Origin: Benincasa hispida
Lineage: Eukaryota > Streptophyta > Magnoliopsida > Cucurbitales > Cucurbitaceae
Assembly (NCBI RefSeq): GCF_009727055.1
Contig: NC_052357.1
Coordinates: 18,397,293 to 18,461,292 of the forward strand
Direction: 5' to 3'
Length of the DNA: 64,000 nucleotides
The translations under genes were made by a program, and so were the position numbers. A model generated the notes under the pieces. It searched no databases and was not told the DNA's origin. It was given only the letters and a program-made list of their open reading frames with translations. Positions 22,309-33,480 of this stretch are shown here, in pieces (position 1 is the first letter of the stretch; every line of letters starts with the position of its first letter).

Positions 22309-23898
22309 TGACAGGAAAATATATAATTCATGTTTTATGCTATGCTATGATCTCCACGCATCAATGATCATGCGTTGGATTAGAAAATATACAATATGCG
22401 TTTAAGCATGTATGCGATGACCATGTGTTCCTGTAACAAGTTTTCTTGCTCTCTCGCCAAGTATAACGAGAACGCAAGTTTCTCGGGGTGATCCGAGGTC
22501 GAACATAGGGACTTGTAACTAATTAATGTTTGTGAAATGATGCGTTTCAGGTGATGAATAAAAGTAAACAGAAGTTAATGGAATATGCGCTACTCCTACT
22601 CATAACTAAAAAGATTGAGCAATGGAAGTTTAACTATGAGAATTGGAAGAGATGTAGCAACTGTTATCGCATAATTAGGTTCATTATATTAGGTCGCTCG
22701 AGTAATCCAGCTCGCCAACTAACGCATCACACACCTCTCGGTGGCCAGCCGCATACCTATATCTCTATAATGCATGGTTGTTTCAAGCATAAAATTGTGC
22801 CTATCTCTAGGAACAAAGCTTACTTTGCTTTAGTGTGTTCCACTACTCACCTTCTCAAGCAGTTAGTTGCAGCTAATCAGCTCATAGACAAGCATTGCGG
22901 TGGCTCATAGACAAGCGTTGTTACCACCTCACTCCAAGCGAAGAAGATTAACTCACTATACTCCCGCCACGCACACCTCTCGGTGGGTTTCTACATGCGT
23001 CTTATCTCTAGGCAACATGACTGAGTATGCGACTACCTTTGATAACTAAGCGATGAATGTAAACGATGATAAAGAAAGAGAAGGTGAAGAATATGGAGCT
23101 GAAGGAACTAAGAGATGCATTGATTACAAAATGTATTAATATCTTAAGCAAAAATGCAATACAATACAGAGATAAAAGGAGAGGTGGAAGGCTAGATGAA
23201 AACAATCTCTTGCTTTTCATTCAAAATGCGTCAAGGTTGCTGGTGGTGCCATGGATCGATGGTCGAGAAGTCTCTCTCCGGCATAACTTCGGTCATCACT
23301 CAGAAGGGGCTGTGGGTGGAAAATCCTCAAAGAGTGTCTACTCATGCTCTCATCTGTGATCACAAGGATCTGCCTTAAGACAGAAGCTCGAATGCCTTAA
23401 ATTTGGGCTCTAAGGCTCTATTTATAGAGCTCAACGCCGACAGAATTGGTGGTCCCACTCTGAATCACTACCATTCTGACGCAGTAGGTGAAATGTCAAC
23501 ATCATCTTATCTCTTCGATACTCCCAATGTATGCGTTCATGCTTGTTTCTCCAAAAGTAATCAACGCATTCCACTCACTTTGCGATCGACCTTCTATCAC
23601 GGTTTATCACTCTGTAGCTGTGGCATTTCATGTGACGAACTGGTCTTCATGAAGATCAATGCATGCATCAACTTTGCGATGGTTGGGATCAACGCATGTG
23701 ATCGATCCCTGCATTAGCTACAAAAATTACATTTTGATGTAGAATAACGCATGATATAGGGTTAGCAGAGATTTTTAGTGTTGATCGACACAAGCTCACT
23801 TTTCACATGATTCTTATATTATCAATGCATATTCTTCTTGTTAACCCTCATAATTTTAAGTAAAAGGCTATAATAGCTTGTATTTCCACAAACTATCA
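22309..23898 (-). mobile_element. Gypsy LTR (solo or remnant)
   Basis: On the minus strand it begins TGATAGTTTGTGGAAATACA at 23898, a diverged form of the LTR start in Gypsy-A, -B and -C. It carries a TATA box (23425-23417) and TTCGACCTCGGATCACCCCG near 22500. The left boundary is approximate, and I found no clear target-site duplication. No internal gypsy region adjoins it. Confidence 0.6.
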
Positions 23899-24925
23899 CA
23901 TACACTGATCGTGTAGTGCTTAACGCTATCGTATAGTCCGATCGTCTTACACGTCACTTCTCATCGTTTAACGCCGTGCGCATCTTTTCGATTGTCTAAC
24001 TCATCGCTTAGCTCCACGCATTTACAAATACAATCGCCTACCTCATAGCTATACGATCGCCTACCTCATCGTGTAGATCTGCTCATTTTCTACATGATCG
24101 CCTACCTCATCGTGTAGTGCCGCTCAGTTGCTACACGATCGTCTGCTTAGCACCTTCCACTCCACATCTCACTCTCTCCGACCTCGTTCACGCATTCTCA
24201 ACGCATGAGCAACTCTTGGCAATTCCTCTAGCCAATACTTCGGCCAACATGCATCCAACCTCACAACGCATGACTTTCTTTCTATCATCTTATGCGTTAA
24301 TGCCTCCTACCACTCAATGCATGGTTTTTTTTTCCTTTACACTTAGCCAAATTTCACCAATTAAGGCTTAACTCAAAACTACTCAAGGAAAATCTATTCG
24401 ATACTTTGAAATTTCCTTCTCTTCAACATAGGATTTAACTTTCACTTAGTTAATTTCCTTAATCGCCTGCTTAAGTAGGAAAATGGAAATCCGGGTTTCA
24501 CATTTCTAGAGGGAGATTTTCAGAGTAATCGTAAAGATTTCTTTTGTAGAGAGTATACATATTCTACGGGGGCTCCCATGGGCCCTATTTATAGAACTCT
24601 ATAGGTTGCTCCTCATCCTATTGGGATAAGCCTTCTGCATAGTTTTTAAATTTAATATTTAATAATATCTAATATTAATAAATATCTACTCAAATAATAT
24701 CTTATATTAAATGGTTTAAAATATTTAAATCATATTTAAATATTTATTCTCCTGCAAAATCTTTAATTTGAATTTCATCCAAATTAAATAATTAATTGTT
24801 TGAATCCAATTCAAATAAATTAATTAATTCTCTCTCTATTTAATTCAATTAAATAACTTATTTAGATGGATCTCATCCAAATAAATAATTAACTCTCCAT
24901 ATTATAAAGTTACTAAATTGCATCT
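23899..24925 (-). repeat. Right piece of an interrupted copia-type LTR
   Basis: It contains a TATA box on the minus strand (TATAAATAG, 24593-24585). About 440 bp further along the transcript lies a dense cluster of ACGATCG / ATCGTGTAG elements (24145-23907). The AT-rich part (24640-24910) resembles the AT-rich part of the 2-kb copia LTRs. It ends where Gypsy-B's LTR begins. Confidence 0.55.
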
Positions 24926-26328
24926 TGATAACTAGTAGAAATACAAGTTATTAAAGCTCAAATTATTAAAACAACAGGAGAAAGCGATGGTGAATAGGCA
25001 ATATTACGATTAAATGTGCCAAACTAAAAGAAAAATTGCGATCGCTAACTCTTATCGCATATAAGCAGTTAAGCGGAGTTATTCTGTGCAGGAACAATGC
25101 GATAGCGCATTTTGCGTTTGCGATCCAAGGGTACCTCAAAGATGATCGCGTGATGACCTTACATAAAGGCGGTGGCCTAATGTAATAAAACATGATGAGA
25201 CATAAAGCCGATAACAGTCAGATCAGAAATTTAGTTGACAGCCGTTGAAAACCATACCGTTGCAAATACATTGAATTTTCAGTGACTATCAGATGGCGCA
25301 ACAGGGTATGGAAATTAATGTTGGCCATCCACGCAATCATTAGTGAGAAGAACTGTTTTTCCTAGAAGTCTATAAATACTCAATGCTACCAAACTAGGAG
25401 GACTTCCAAGCGAGGAGAAGCAAGGCGAAGCCGAGGGAAGGAAATTCTTGAGAAGAAATTAATTTTCGGAGAGGTCGAGAGACTGCCGAAAACATCACGG
25501 AGGAGAGACACCAAACCCTTGCGAGAGCAAAAGTTAACAACTTGGGAAAGAATTGAAGTGATAAGAGTAGTGTAAAAAGCCAAAGGGAGAGGGACATTGC
25601 TTACCTGGCTTGATACTTCTTACACCATTTATTGTTTTGTACTCGAACACTTTATTTGCAAGAATGTAAACTTCATTTCAATTTATGATCAGTCTCTCCA
25701 CACCATGCATGAGTAACTACATTTGTGAATGAGTTCAGAAGTATTTAGCTAGCATGACTTAAGCTATGCACTTTATGCAATCATCTTGTCTTATGTATGC
25801 TTCATTCATCATTTGGAGTACTTGAGAGAATAGTCTAAAGACAGAATCTAGGCTTGAGAGAGTCGGATTAGATCACATAAGCAAGAGTAGATACTTAGAA
25901 ATAAGTTCTATCTATTGCATTCCATACACATCGCATGCGTTCTACACATGGGAAATGTGTCTTTATGCATTGAGAAATGTAGGGCTTAATATTTGTGTAT
26001 AGCATGATCGTATAACTTGTACAATATCATAAGAAATGCTAGCAAAACCTCTTCTCAACCCCTTTATCGCATATTTGTTACAACACCACTCTTTCATCGT
26101 TGTGCATTTAATCCATCGCATTAGAAAATCAAAGTTAAATCACCATCTACTTCTTAATCACCATCACAATAGGATCAGAGAGCCTATCGCATATCTATTT
26201 AGTAATCCCTGCGTTCAACCCTGGACTTACCAGGACCCTAAGAAGGCTTATACTTGGGCTTTGTTAGGAAAACTTGCATGATCATCGCATCCACACATCC
26301 TTTCATTGCATGATAAATCAACGCATCA
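24926..26328 (+). repeat. 5' LTR of Gypsy-B
   Basis: It is 1403 bp, from TGATAACTAGTAG to ACGCATCA. The near-palindrome AACTAGTAGAAATACAAGTT is at 24930-24949 and a TATA box (TATAAATAC) at 25371-25379. It ends six bases before the primer site. Toward the end comes a stretch CCCTGCGTTCAACCCTGGAC shared with the other family members. Confidence 0.85.
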
Positions 26329-26334
26329 AGTTTT

Positions 26335-26352
26335 TGGCGCCGTTGTCGGGGA
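26335..26352 (+). promoter_or_regulatory. Primer-binding site of Gypsy-B, tRNA-Asp
   Basis: TGGCGCCGTTGTCGGGGA matches the tRNA-Asp complement TGGCGCCGTTGCCGGGGA with one mismatch. Confidence 0.9.
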
Positions 26353-26479
26353 TTATGGTATAGATTGCGCTAACATCAAAACTCTTTGATCTTTGCAGCT
26401 TTCAACCTTTGGAGTATTTCCATTCCACCTGTGAAGGAAGAAGCAAGTGTCGTATGAGCGATTGAAATACTCTTGAGCT

Positions 26480-28318
26480 CAAGTACGACCCATAGATTGA
26501 AAGAACTTTCCGCAAAAGGCAAAGAAACATACATAAACGGCAAGGAAGAGTTCGTAGAGTGGCTGAAAAACCTAAAGAACGAGTAGCGAATGAAAACAAC
26601 ATGATGGCAAATCCCATCCTACTGGCAAATGATTGCAATAGACCCATCTGGCACTATGCATCACCAAATTTGTATGATTTCTCCCAAGGAACCATGAGAC
26701 CAGCATTGGATGGATCAAGGTTCAAGATGAAACCAGTAATGTTACAAATAATACAAACAACAGGACAATTTGGAGGAGGCGTGGTGAACATCCGCACGCC
26801 TATCTACGAAGCTTCATTGAAATCTGCAACACTTTTTTGTTCCTTCCCTAGAAGAGGTTCGACTCACGTTATTTCCATTTTCACTACGCGATAAAGCGAG
26901 AAAATGGGGTTACTCTCTCAAACCAGGAGAGATAACGTCATAGGAACAAGTTGTGGATAAATTTATGAAGAAGTATTTTCCTCCCACAGAAAATGCCAGA
27001 AGGAGGAAATTGATCACCAATTTTGAACAAGAAGAAGATGAATCGCTCAGTGACACATGGGCGAGATTTAAGAGACTAGACGCGACTGCCCATACATTGG
27101 ATTACCGGATTGCCTCCAAATGGAGATTTTCTATCATGTACTCAACTCTGCATCGCAAACAGCTGCCAATGAGGCAGCAGCAGGAGGTCTTCTGGACAAA
27201 ACATATGATGAAGCAAAGAATATTCTTGATCGAATCTCAAAAACCACGAAGATTGGCAAGAAAGCGATCAAAGAACGAAGCCGAGAGAAGGTAATTCGAG
27301 TAATGGTGCCATCGCATCGTTACAAAATCAGATGAATGCGATGATAAACTTGTTGCAAGGCATCGCATTAAACAATTCAGGAGCTCGAAATGGGCAAGTC
27401 AATGTGATAGAGCAAACAAGCACCAACTGTGTCTTATCTGAAGAATCACATTCTTTTGAGGAATGCCCACAAAATCCTCAATCAATTTACTTTGTCAAAA
27501 GAAATCCTTTTTCAAACACTTACAACCTAGGGTGGCGAAATCACCCTTATTTTTCTTGGAAGAACAACAAACAGCAAGGCAACTAACTTGTGGCTCAGAG
27601 AGAGGGATCGCTAGGGTTTTTCGATAGATCTAAAGGACAACAGCAAGCTAGCAATTCTCAATCACCATCCTCATCATCTCTAGAAAATTTGTTGAAGCAA
27701 TACATCGAAAAGAATGAAAAAGTCCTTCAAAACCAAGCTACATCCATCCGTAATTTGGAAATTCAAATGGGACAAATTGTGGGAGAGATACAGAACAAAC
27801 CCCAAGGGAAATTGCCTAGCTCAACTGAGCTTCCACGCAATCCAACGAATACCAGGAAAGAACATTGCCAAGCAGTCACCCTAAGAAATGGAAAGGCGGC
27901 GATAGAAGTCATAAAGAAGCCTCGCAAGACCGAGTCAAAGGAGCAACCTGCGATTGAATAAAAAACGCCTTTATCGCAGTCTGAATCAAGGAAGTCCTAG
28001 ACTAGGGAACCAGAAGATGAGACCACCTCTAAGCCTCCAGACCATGAAACATTGAAAGTGCGGCTACCTCTATTTTCTCAAAGACTGAAAAAGAAACATA
28101 ACGATGAAGGCCAGTATCAGCGCTTCTTGGAAATTTTGAAACAATTGCACATCAATATTCCATTCATAGAAACGATAGAGCAAATGTCGATGTATGCTAA
28201 ATTTTTTAAGAACATTGTCTGGAAGAAAAGAAGCACGTGAAGATTCGCCATGGTGGCATTTACACAAGAATACAACACTATAATTCCACCAAAGATGCAC
28301 GACCCAGGCAGTAGGACA
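26480..28318 (+). pseudogene. gag: Gypsy-B gag
   Basis: The conserved opening (tac gac cca TAG att gaa aga act) has a stop where Glu is expected, at about 26488. Then: SPNLYDFSQGTMRPAL and GQFGGG (26660-26790), a frameshift, KWGYSLKPGE, FMKKYFPPTENARRRKL and DESLSDTWARFKRL (26950-27085; the capsid core of Athila/Tat gag). After further frame changes come a degraded zinc knuckle (NCVLSEESHSFEECP, where the usual CxxC is lost), NPFSNTYNLGWRNHPYF (27505-27555) and a coiled-coil tail with QATSIRNLEIQMGQIV (27735-27785). There are at least four frame changes, so no full product. Confidence 0.85.
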
Positions 28319-28344
28319 AGTTGTGTCCATGGATATGATCAATA

Positions 28345-28518
28345 TAAGTCAGTCGATCCTTCACAAGTTGTTCATAATTACAACTAGGTCAAAATATCCG
28401 TTTCACCCTATAATTACATATTTTCCTTAAGTTCCACTGATTCCTCTAATGAACAATTTGTTTATGGTCCAATCATAAATTAAATTCCTCTCGAGCCAAT
28501 AAGAGTGTAAACATTAGG
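28345..28518 (-). repeat. Copia LTR fragment
   Basis: It matches the middle of the 2-kb copia LTR family in minus orientation: CGATCCTTCACAAG, CTCTAATGAACAATTTG and CCTCTCGAGCCAATAAGAGTG. Only about 170 bp remain, next to the broken end of Gypsy-B. Confidence 0.7.
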
Positions 28519-29995
28519 ACTTGTTCTCCTAAGTGTTTATGCTTGGAAATTGCTATGTTGTTTAATGTTTAAAATCTTGTTAATAAGTTAGTTTAACTTA
28601 TTAAGATGTTGTTGATAATGGGTAAATTTAAAAAGGGAGAAGAATTTCCTAACTGTTGAGGCCTTGAGGATGAGTGAACTATGTTTAGAAGTGGAAAATA
28701 GTCTAAGTGTTGGAAAATGAAGCTCTCAGGTGAATTTAGGGAAGTTCCAATACTTAGCAAGAATTTTGAAGAATAAGGAAGTGGCGAGCAATGCACTGGG
28801 GAGTATGAGGCAAAGGACTTGGTAAGTGTGGGAGAGATGGCTAGGCGTTGGCAGAAAGTTATAGAGGTCAAGTGTGGGTTGTTTGAGGCGTTGGCGTTGG
28901 TGTTGGCATGGGCAGTAGGTTAGAATGAAGCGTGCATTGGTCTCATTAGAGGTTAGATAGGCTAAGGTAGGCCGACAGGTATGCTACCGAGTGTCCAAGG
29001 CAAGGCGCTAAAGGAGGAGCTCTTAAAACAAGGCGTTGGAGGAAGGTTGCTATGTGTGCAATGGCCAAAATGGAGTTGGCGTTGAGTGGAAGCCTATGCG
29101 TTAAGGTGATGAAGAAGTCTAGCTTAATCAAGTCGGTTAGTGGGCTAAGTGACAATATTAAAAGCTTTAAAAATGAGTTAGTGGGCTAGGTGCCACCTGA
29201 TTAGGCAAATTAATCATGCAAGACCAAGTATAAATAGAAGTTGGAGGAATTTGAATCAATTTTGCCAAATTCTCTCGTGCCAAGGAAGAACATTTACAGC
29301 AAAAGTGAAGTCCACCTAGTGAAGAAACTGATATGGGGCTGCTATGAGAAGATCTCCACAGATTAGTGCTAAAATTTTGAAGGAATTAAGGGGTGTCTTG
29401 AATTATGGACAAACACGAGAAAGCTGTGAGGATTAAAGGATTGTAAGCTCTCTAAGAGAAATTTGAAGCCCAAAATTTAAGTTAAGGAAGTTCAGAGGTT
29501 GTGAAAGAAGTTCATAGAAGGAAAGTTTGTGTTTTGATGACCGGATTTTGAGTTATAAGCTTGAGAAGTTGAATCTAGAAATTATTATTAATGAATAAGC
29601 AAGCAACTACAACCATTGAACAAGCAAGTAGCTGACCGAGGCGGAAAGTAAGGCGAGTGTATGTAGGCATCAACTTGTGTGTGCGCGAGGTAAGGTTATG
29701 CGGCAAGAAGTAGCACCCATCATCAGGCGACTTTGTGGAGTGTAGGGAACACCCAGCACCTAACGCATAGGAAGTGAGCATATTCTAGTGCCTACCTGAG
29801 AGTCAGTGCGCGCATGCCTTGCACCCATCCAGTCGAATGGAATGCGTAAGAGACTAAGTGTTGGGCATTGCGTTAACTTTAGTGTTCAGGCTTTGGTAAG
29901 TTGTTTAAGAAGCCTAAAGGATGATAAGTTCCAATATTTAGGTATGAACTCCAAAGGAGGAACTAAATATAAACTAAACCAAGGAATTAAGAGGC
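28519..29995 (+). repeat. Unassigned LTR-like segment
   Basis: I see no coding motifs. A TATA box (TATAAATAG, 29229-29237) with GAGACC-type sequence around it suggests an LTR promoter on the + strand. GGCGTTGG recurs several times (28850-29040). The phrase AGTGGGCTAGGT (29186) also occurs at 32-44 in the Copia-1 LTR. No boundaries or duplication could be fixed. Confidence 0.35.
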
Positions 29996-31511
29996 TGATA
30001 ACTTGTAGAAATACAAGTTATTGTCTTTCGAAAGTTGGAACAATCAGGATTCTTAGTGATAAAAACTCATTTATCTTAAAGGAAAATGTATGGAATTCTT
30101 CAAACATTACTAGCCTTTACAAAAACATTCTTTTTGATAAAATTATGTCACTAATGCATCTCATCGTAAGATTTCAATTAAATTTGCTAAGTGTCGAAGG
30201 ATCAACTAATGCAAAGGCATACGTCTGAAGGATTCCAAAGTAGAGAAGATACATTGTTTCGTGTTCTTCCTATCAAATCACCACTTGAAAGTATGGGTAT
30301 CTGAATGTCGGCGTCTGAAAAGCAACTGAAATGGCAAAGCGCTGACCAAGGCATGGAAATTAATGTTTTCATATCACAAGTTGCTGAGAGAAAATGCCTA
30401 TAAATAGGAATACTTGCAACCGGAGAAAGTAGCATAACATAGATAGAGCATTTTAGAGCGCAGATTATAGTTGTTTTGCTGCTGCAAGAACACGAGAGGA
30501 AAAGAACCATTGCCATTGTTGATCAAGGAAAATTGCAGAAGATCAAGCTCGAGAGAGAATCCTTCTTCAATTCCTTAACAAGTTGGTTGTACACATATAA
30601 AGATGAAGCCAAAGAGGACAAGAGACTAAACTCTACGGCCTGACTCTTTTCTTTTCACTTCATTTCCATTTATCATCCCATGTGATTAAGTGTTGCTATT
30701 GTAAAACAATTTGTTCTTTATAAAATCGTGCATTTGATCCATCACTTTTGCCTCTGCTTACAATCTATTGTGTTAAATGCGTTTTTGACTTTGTGCATGC
30801 TAAAATTCTAAAGCTTTAATCATTTTGATCATTTGGTTGAAGTTATCTCAGCTAAAACCATTCGAAAGAATAGGATAGCTAGAAACACATTAAGTCATAA
30901 TACATAGTAACTTTAGAGATAAAAATACTTGTGCTTCATTGTTTTCTGTAACCAATGCATACACCCTAGAAATAGGAACATGTGGCATTCACATTGAGAA
31001 ATGTTGAATAACTAGATAAACAGAAACCCAACGCATTGACATACATTTGGATTGTAAACAAACATCTCTCATCTTCATCCCTACCCACACTCTTACGTGT
31101 TCATCTTACTTAGATCAATACATTCCCTTATAACTTAGCACCATTCTTTCACTAAACCTTGTATTCCACTTGAACTCTTATTTCTTCTTGTACGCATGCA
31201 GTAAAAATAGTGTAGATAACTTTTCCAGCATTTATTTAAAACCCTTCTACATCTGCCGCAACGCAAGGTCTGCGTTAGTCTAGTCTAAATCCATGTGTTT
31301 AGCCCTAAACTTACAAGGAACCTGAATTAGATTTATACTTGGATCTAGCTCAGGAAAAGTTTGTAGCATGAATGAGAGAGTGTAACGCACCCCATAAACA
31401 CAACCCAATCTTCTCACCTAGAGAAGTCATTCACCACCCTTTATTTACATCAATCTTGTCTTCTATCTTCATTTATAATACACTCTTAGCACACATCATG
31501 AAACACAAACA
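29996..31511 (+). repeat. 5' LTR of Gypsy-C
   Basis: It is 1516 bp, from TGATAACTTGTAG to CACAAACA. A perfect hairpin AACTTGTAGAAATACAAGTT is at 30000-30019 and a TATA box (TATAAATAG) at 30399-30407. The primer site begins six bases after its end. Confidence 0.85.
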
Positions 31512-31517
31512 AGTTTT

Positions 31518-31535
31518 TGGTGCCATTGTTGGGGA
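31518..31535 (+). promoter_or_regulatory. Primer-binding site of Gypsy-C, tRNA-Asp
   Basis: TGGTGCCATTGTTGGGGA differs at three positions from the tRNA-Asp complement. All are C-to-T or G-to-A changes, as expected from deamination of methylated cytosine. Confidence 0.8.
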
Positions 31536-31752
31536 TTTAGCAACAAGGCTAACCAGAATTTTGCTTGTGTCTTTTGTAGAAAAACTTGCAGTTGAGGGAG
31601 TTTCATAGGTAAAGCCTAAACTTATAAACATTTTATAAGCAAGGAAAACACTTCTGAGCTCCTATACGACCCCGAAGTTGAAAGGACCTTTAGATGAAGA
31701 AATTGATCAAATTGTCGTCGAAGGTTAAGTCAACAACAAAAAAGACAACAAT

Positions 31753-32670
31753 ATGGAAAATGAACAGATAAACCAAAACTTAGCTCAGCAATTAGCCAAT
31801 GCTGCCCCATATCCAATCCTAATGGCAAACAACAGTACGCATCCTATGCGGGAGTATACATCGCCTGTGTTGTATGACTTTTCGCCAGGGATCATGTACC
31901 CAATGCCAAACGGAACAAGTTTTGAAATGAAGTCCGTAATGTTTCAGATGCTTCAAATAGTAGGTCAGTTTGGAGGTACCTGTGGCAAAGATCCACATGC
32001 CCACATGAAATGCTTCCTAGAAACATGCAACTCATTTGTGATTCTTGTAATCACCCCAGAAGCCATTAGACTATTTTTATTCCCCTATTCTCACCGCAAT
32101 GATGCAAAGTATTGGGCAAGTTCCTTGGAACTTGGCAAGATAACAATGGGGGAGATATTAGTGGAGAAGTTCATGCAGAAGTATTTCCCTCCTACTACTA
32201 ACGCAATGATGCGTAGAGAAATCATGAACTTTAAACAAGGAAAATTTGAGACTTTGAGTGCTGTATGGGAACGCTTCAAAGGATTAGTCAAGAACTATCC
32301 TAACCATAGACTAACTTTAACTGTTCAAATGGAAACTTTTTATGGGGGGCTGAATCGAGCTTCTCAGATAGCAGTTGACGTAGCCGCAGCTGACGACATA
32401 ATGGATAAGTCTTATAATGAAGCTAAGGAAATATTAGATCGCATCGTCAAACACAACATGGAACGGGTGGATGATACTTACAATGCAAGAACAGACAATA
32501 GAAGGCGTTCTCATAATGTGAATAATGTTGATTCAAACGCAATAGCCGCACTTTTTGCACAGGTGGCTATCGTGACAAGCCTTTTGCAAACTCTATCACT
32601 AGGAAATGATCTCGCACTCAAAAGGTGAATCAGGTGGACGCATTCATGCTTCCCATGGCTAGTTGTGTGG
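31753..32670 (+). pseudogene. gag: Gypsy-C gag, best preserved gypsy frame
   Basis: An open frame of 291 codons from ATG 31753. A conserved opening (YDPEVERTFR, about 31663) lies upstream but is closed by TGA. The capsid core is complete: EYTSPVLYDFSPGIMYP (residues 36-52), GTCGKDPHAHMKCFLETCNSF (from 75), FMQKYFPPTTNAMMRREI, ETLSAVWERFKGL and METFYGGLNRASQ. NEAKEILDRI follows before the tail. A frameshift near 32620 separates the frame from DAFMLPMASCVD, the start of the zinc knuckle, where the element ends. Gag packages the RNA and forms the particle. This copy lacks the knuckle that would bind RNA. Confidence 0.85.
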
Positions 32671-32852
32671 ATTAAGTATATGCTTATATGTCTCTACATA
32701 CTTGTTTAAATTACATGAAATAACCTCAGATTTTAGTTTATTGGATTAAGTATATGCTTATAAAATAACACTTATTTTATTAACAACAATATGTTTATAC
32801 GAAGCTTACAAACTATGAGATTACAAAGAGATTTAGGACACCATTCCCAACA
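32667..32852 (-). repeat. 3' LTR stub of Copia-2
   Basis: It starts (minus) TGTTGGGAATGGTGTCCTAA at 32852, nearly as the 5' LTR does at 45232 (TGTTGGGAATGGTTTCCTAA). Only the first 185 bp or so remain. GGATTAAGTATATGCTTA is present twice (32667 and 32741), once at the break with Gypsy-C. Confidence 0.8.
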
Positions 32853-32962
32853 ATCTTCCACTTGTCCTAAAGCTTAGGGAGATTAATGTACAATACAAAT
32901 AAAGTGCAAAAATACAATAAACTAGGGCATACACTATACCCCAGTAACATCTCCCACTTGCC
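32853..32962 (-). promoter_or_regulatory. Two polypurine tracts of Copia-2
   Basis: On the minus strand GGACAAGTGGAAGAT (32867-32853) touches the LTR. GGCAAGTGGGAGATGT (32962-32947) lies about 95 bp upstream of it. The arrangement is the same in Copia-1. Confidence 0.7.
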
Positions 32963-33480
32963 TTAGACAATGTGTCGCATATCACGTAGACCTAGACTTT
33001 CTAGATGACCCTCGAAAACTTTAGCCATGAGAGCCTTTATAAACGGATCAGCAACGTTGTTCTTCGAAGCAATCTTCTTGACAATCACATCACCTCGATG
33101 CACAATATACAGAATCAAATGATATTTTCGTGCAGTGTGCTTGCCTCTTCGGTGACTCCTAGGTTCCTTAGAATTTGCCACAGCACCACTGTTATCACAA
33201 TAAAGTATGATGGGCAAAGACATAATTGGAACAACTTCCAAATCAGTAAGGAACTTCTTAAGCTAAACAACCTCTTTAGCAGCTTCACAAGCAACTACGT
33301 ATTCGGCTTCCGTAGTGGAGTCTGCGATGCATCCTTGCTTGATGCTTCGCCATACTGTAGCTCCTCCATTCAAAGTGAACACTACCCTGATGTGGATTTT
33401 CGAGAATCTCGATCAGAGCATATAGTCCCTCATTTTTCGAAGATACTTGAGGATCGTTTTGACCGTCGTCCAGTGATCTA
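32963..33480 (-). pseudogene. pol: Copia-2 RNase H domain
   Basis: Minus-strand frames contain ADSTTEAEYVVACEAAKE (about 33335-33280; catalytic Glu intact), then after a frame change IILYCDNSGAVANSKEP and RGKHTARKYHLILYIVHRGD (33220-33080), and DPFIKAL. This is the usual end of copia pol, followed by a stop near 32963. Confidence 0.8.

Larger units (their letters stand above)
24926..28318 (+). mobile_element. Gypsy-B: LTR, primer site and gag, no pol
   Basis: An Athila/Tat-like element whose 5' half only is present. It stops just before the protease, at the equivalent of KLPPKLKDPGS (here PPKMHDPGS), and runs into a copia LTR fragment at 28345. Confidence 0.85.
29996..32670 (+). mobile_element. 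Gypsy-C: LTR, primer site and gag, no pol
   Basis: A second + strand member of the family of Gypsy-B, again limited to LTR and gag. It ends inside the zinc knuckle (SCVD), where it is joined to a copia LTR fragment through the shared bases GGATT. Confidence 0.85.

Noticed and set aside
22304..23903. Target-site duplication for the LTR at 22309-23898
   Set aside because: ACTAG and CATAC share only two of five positions, and the left boundary is uncertain.
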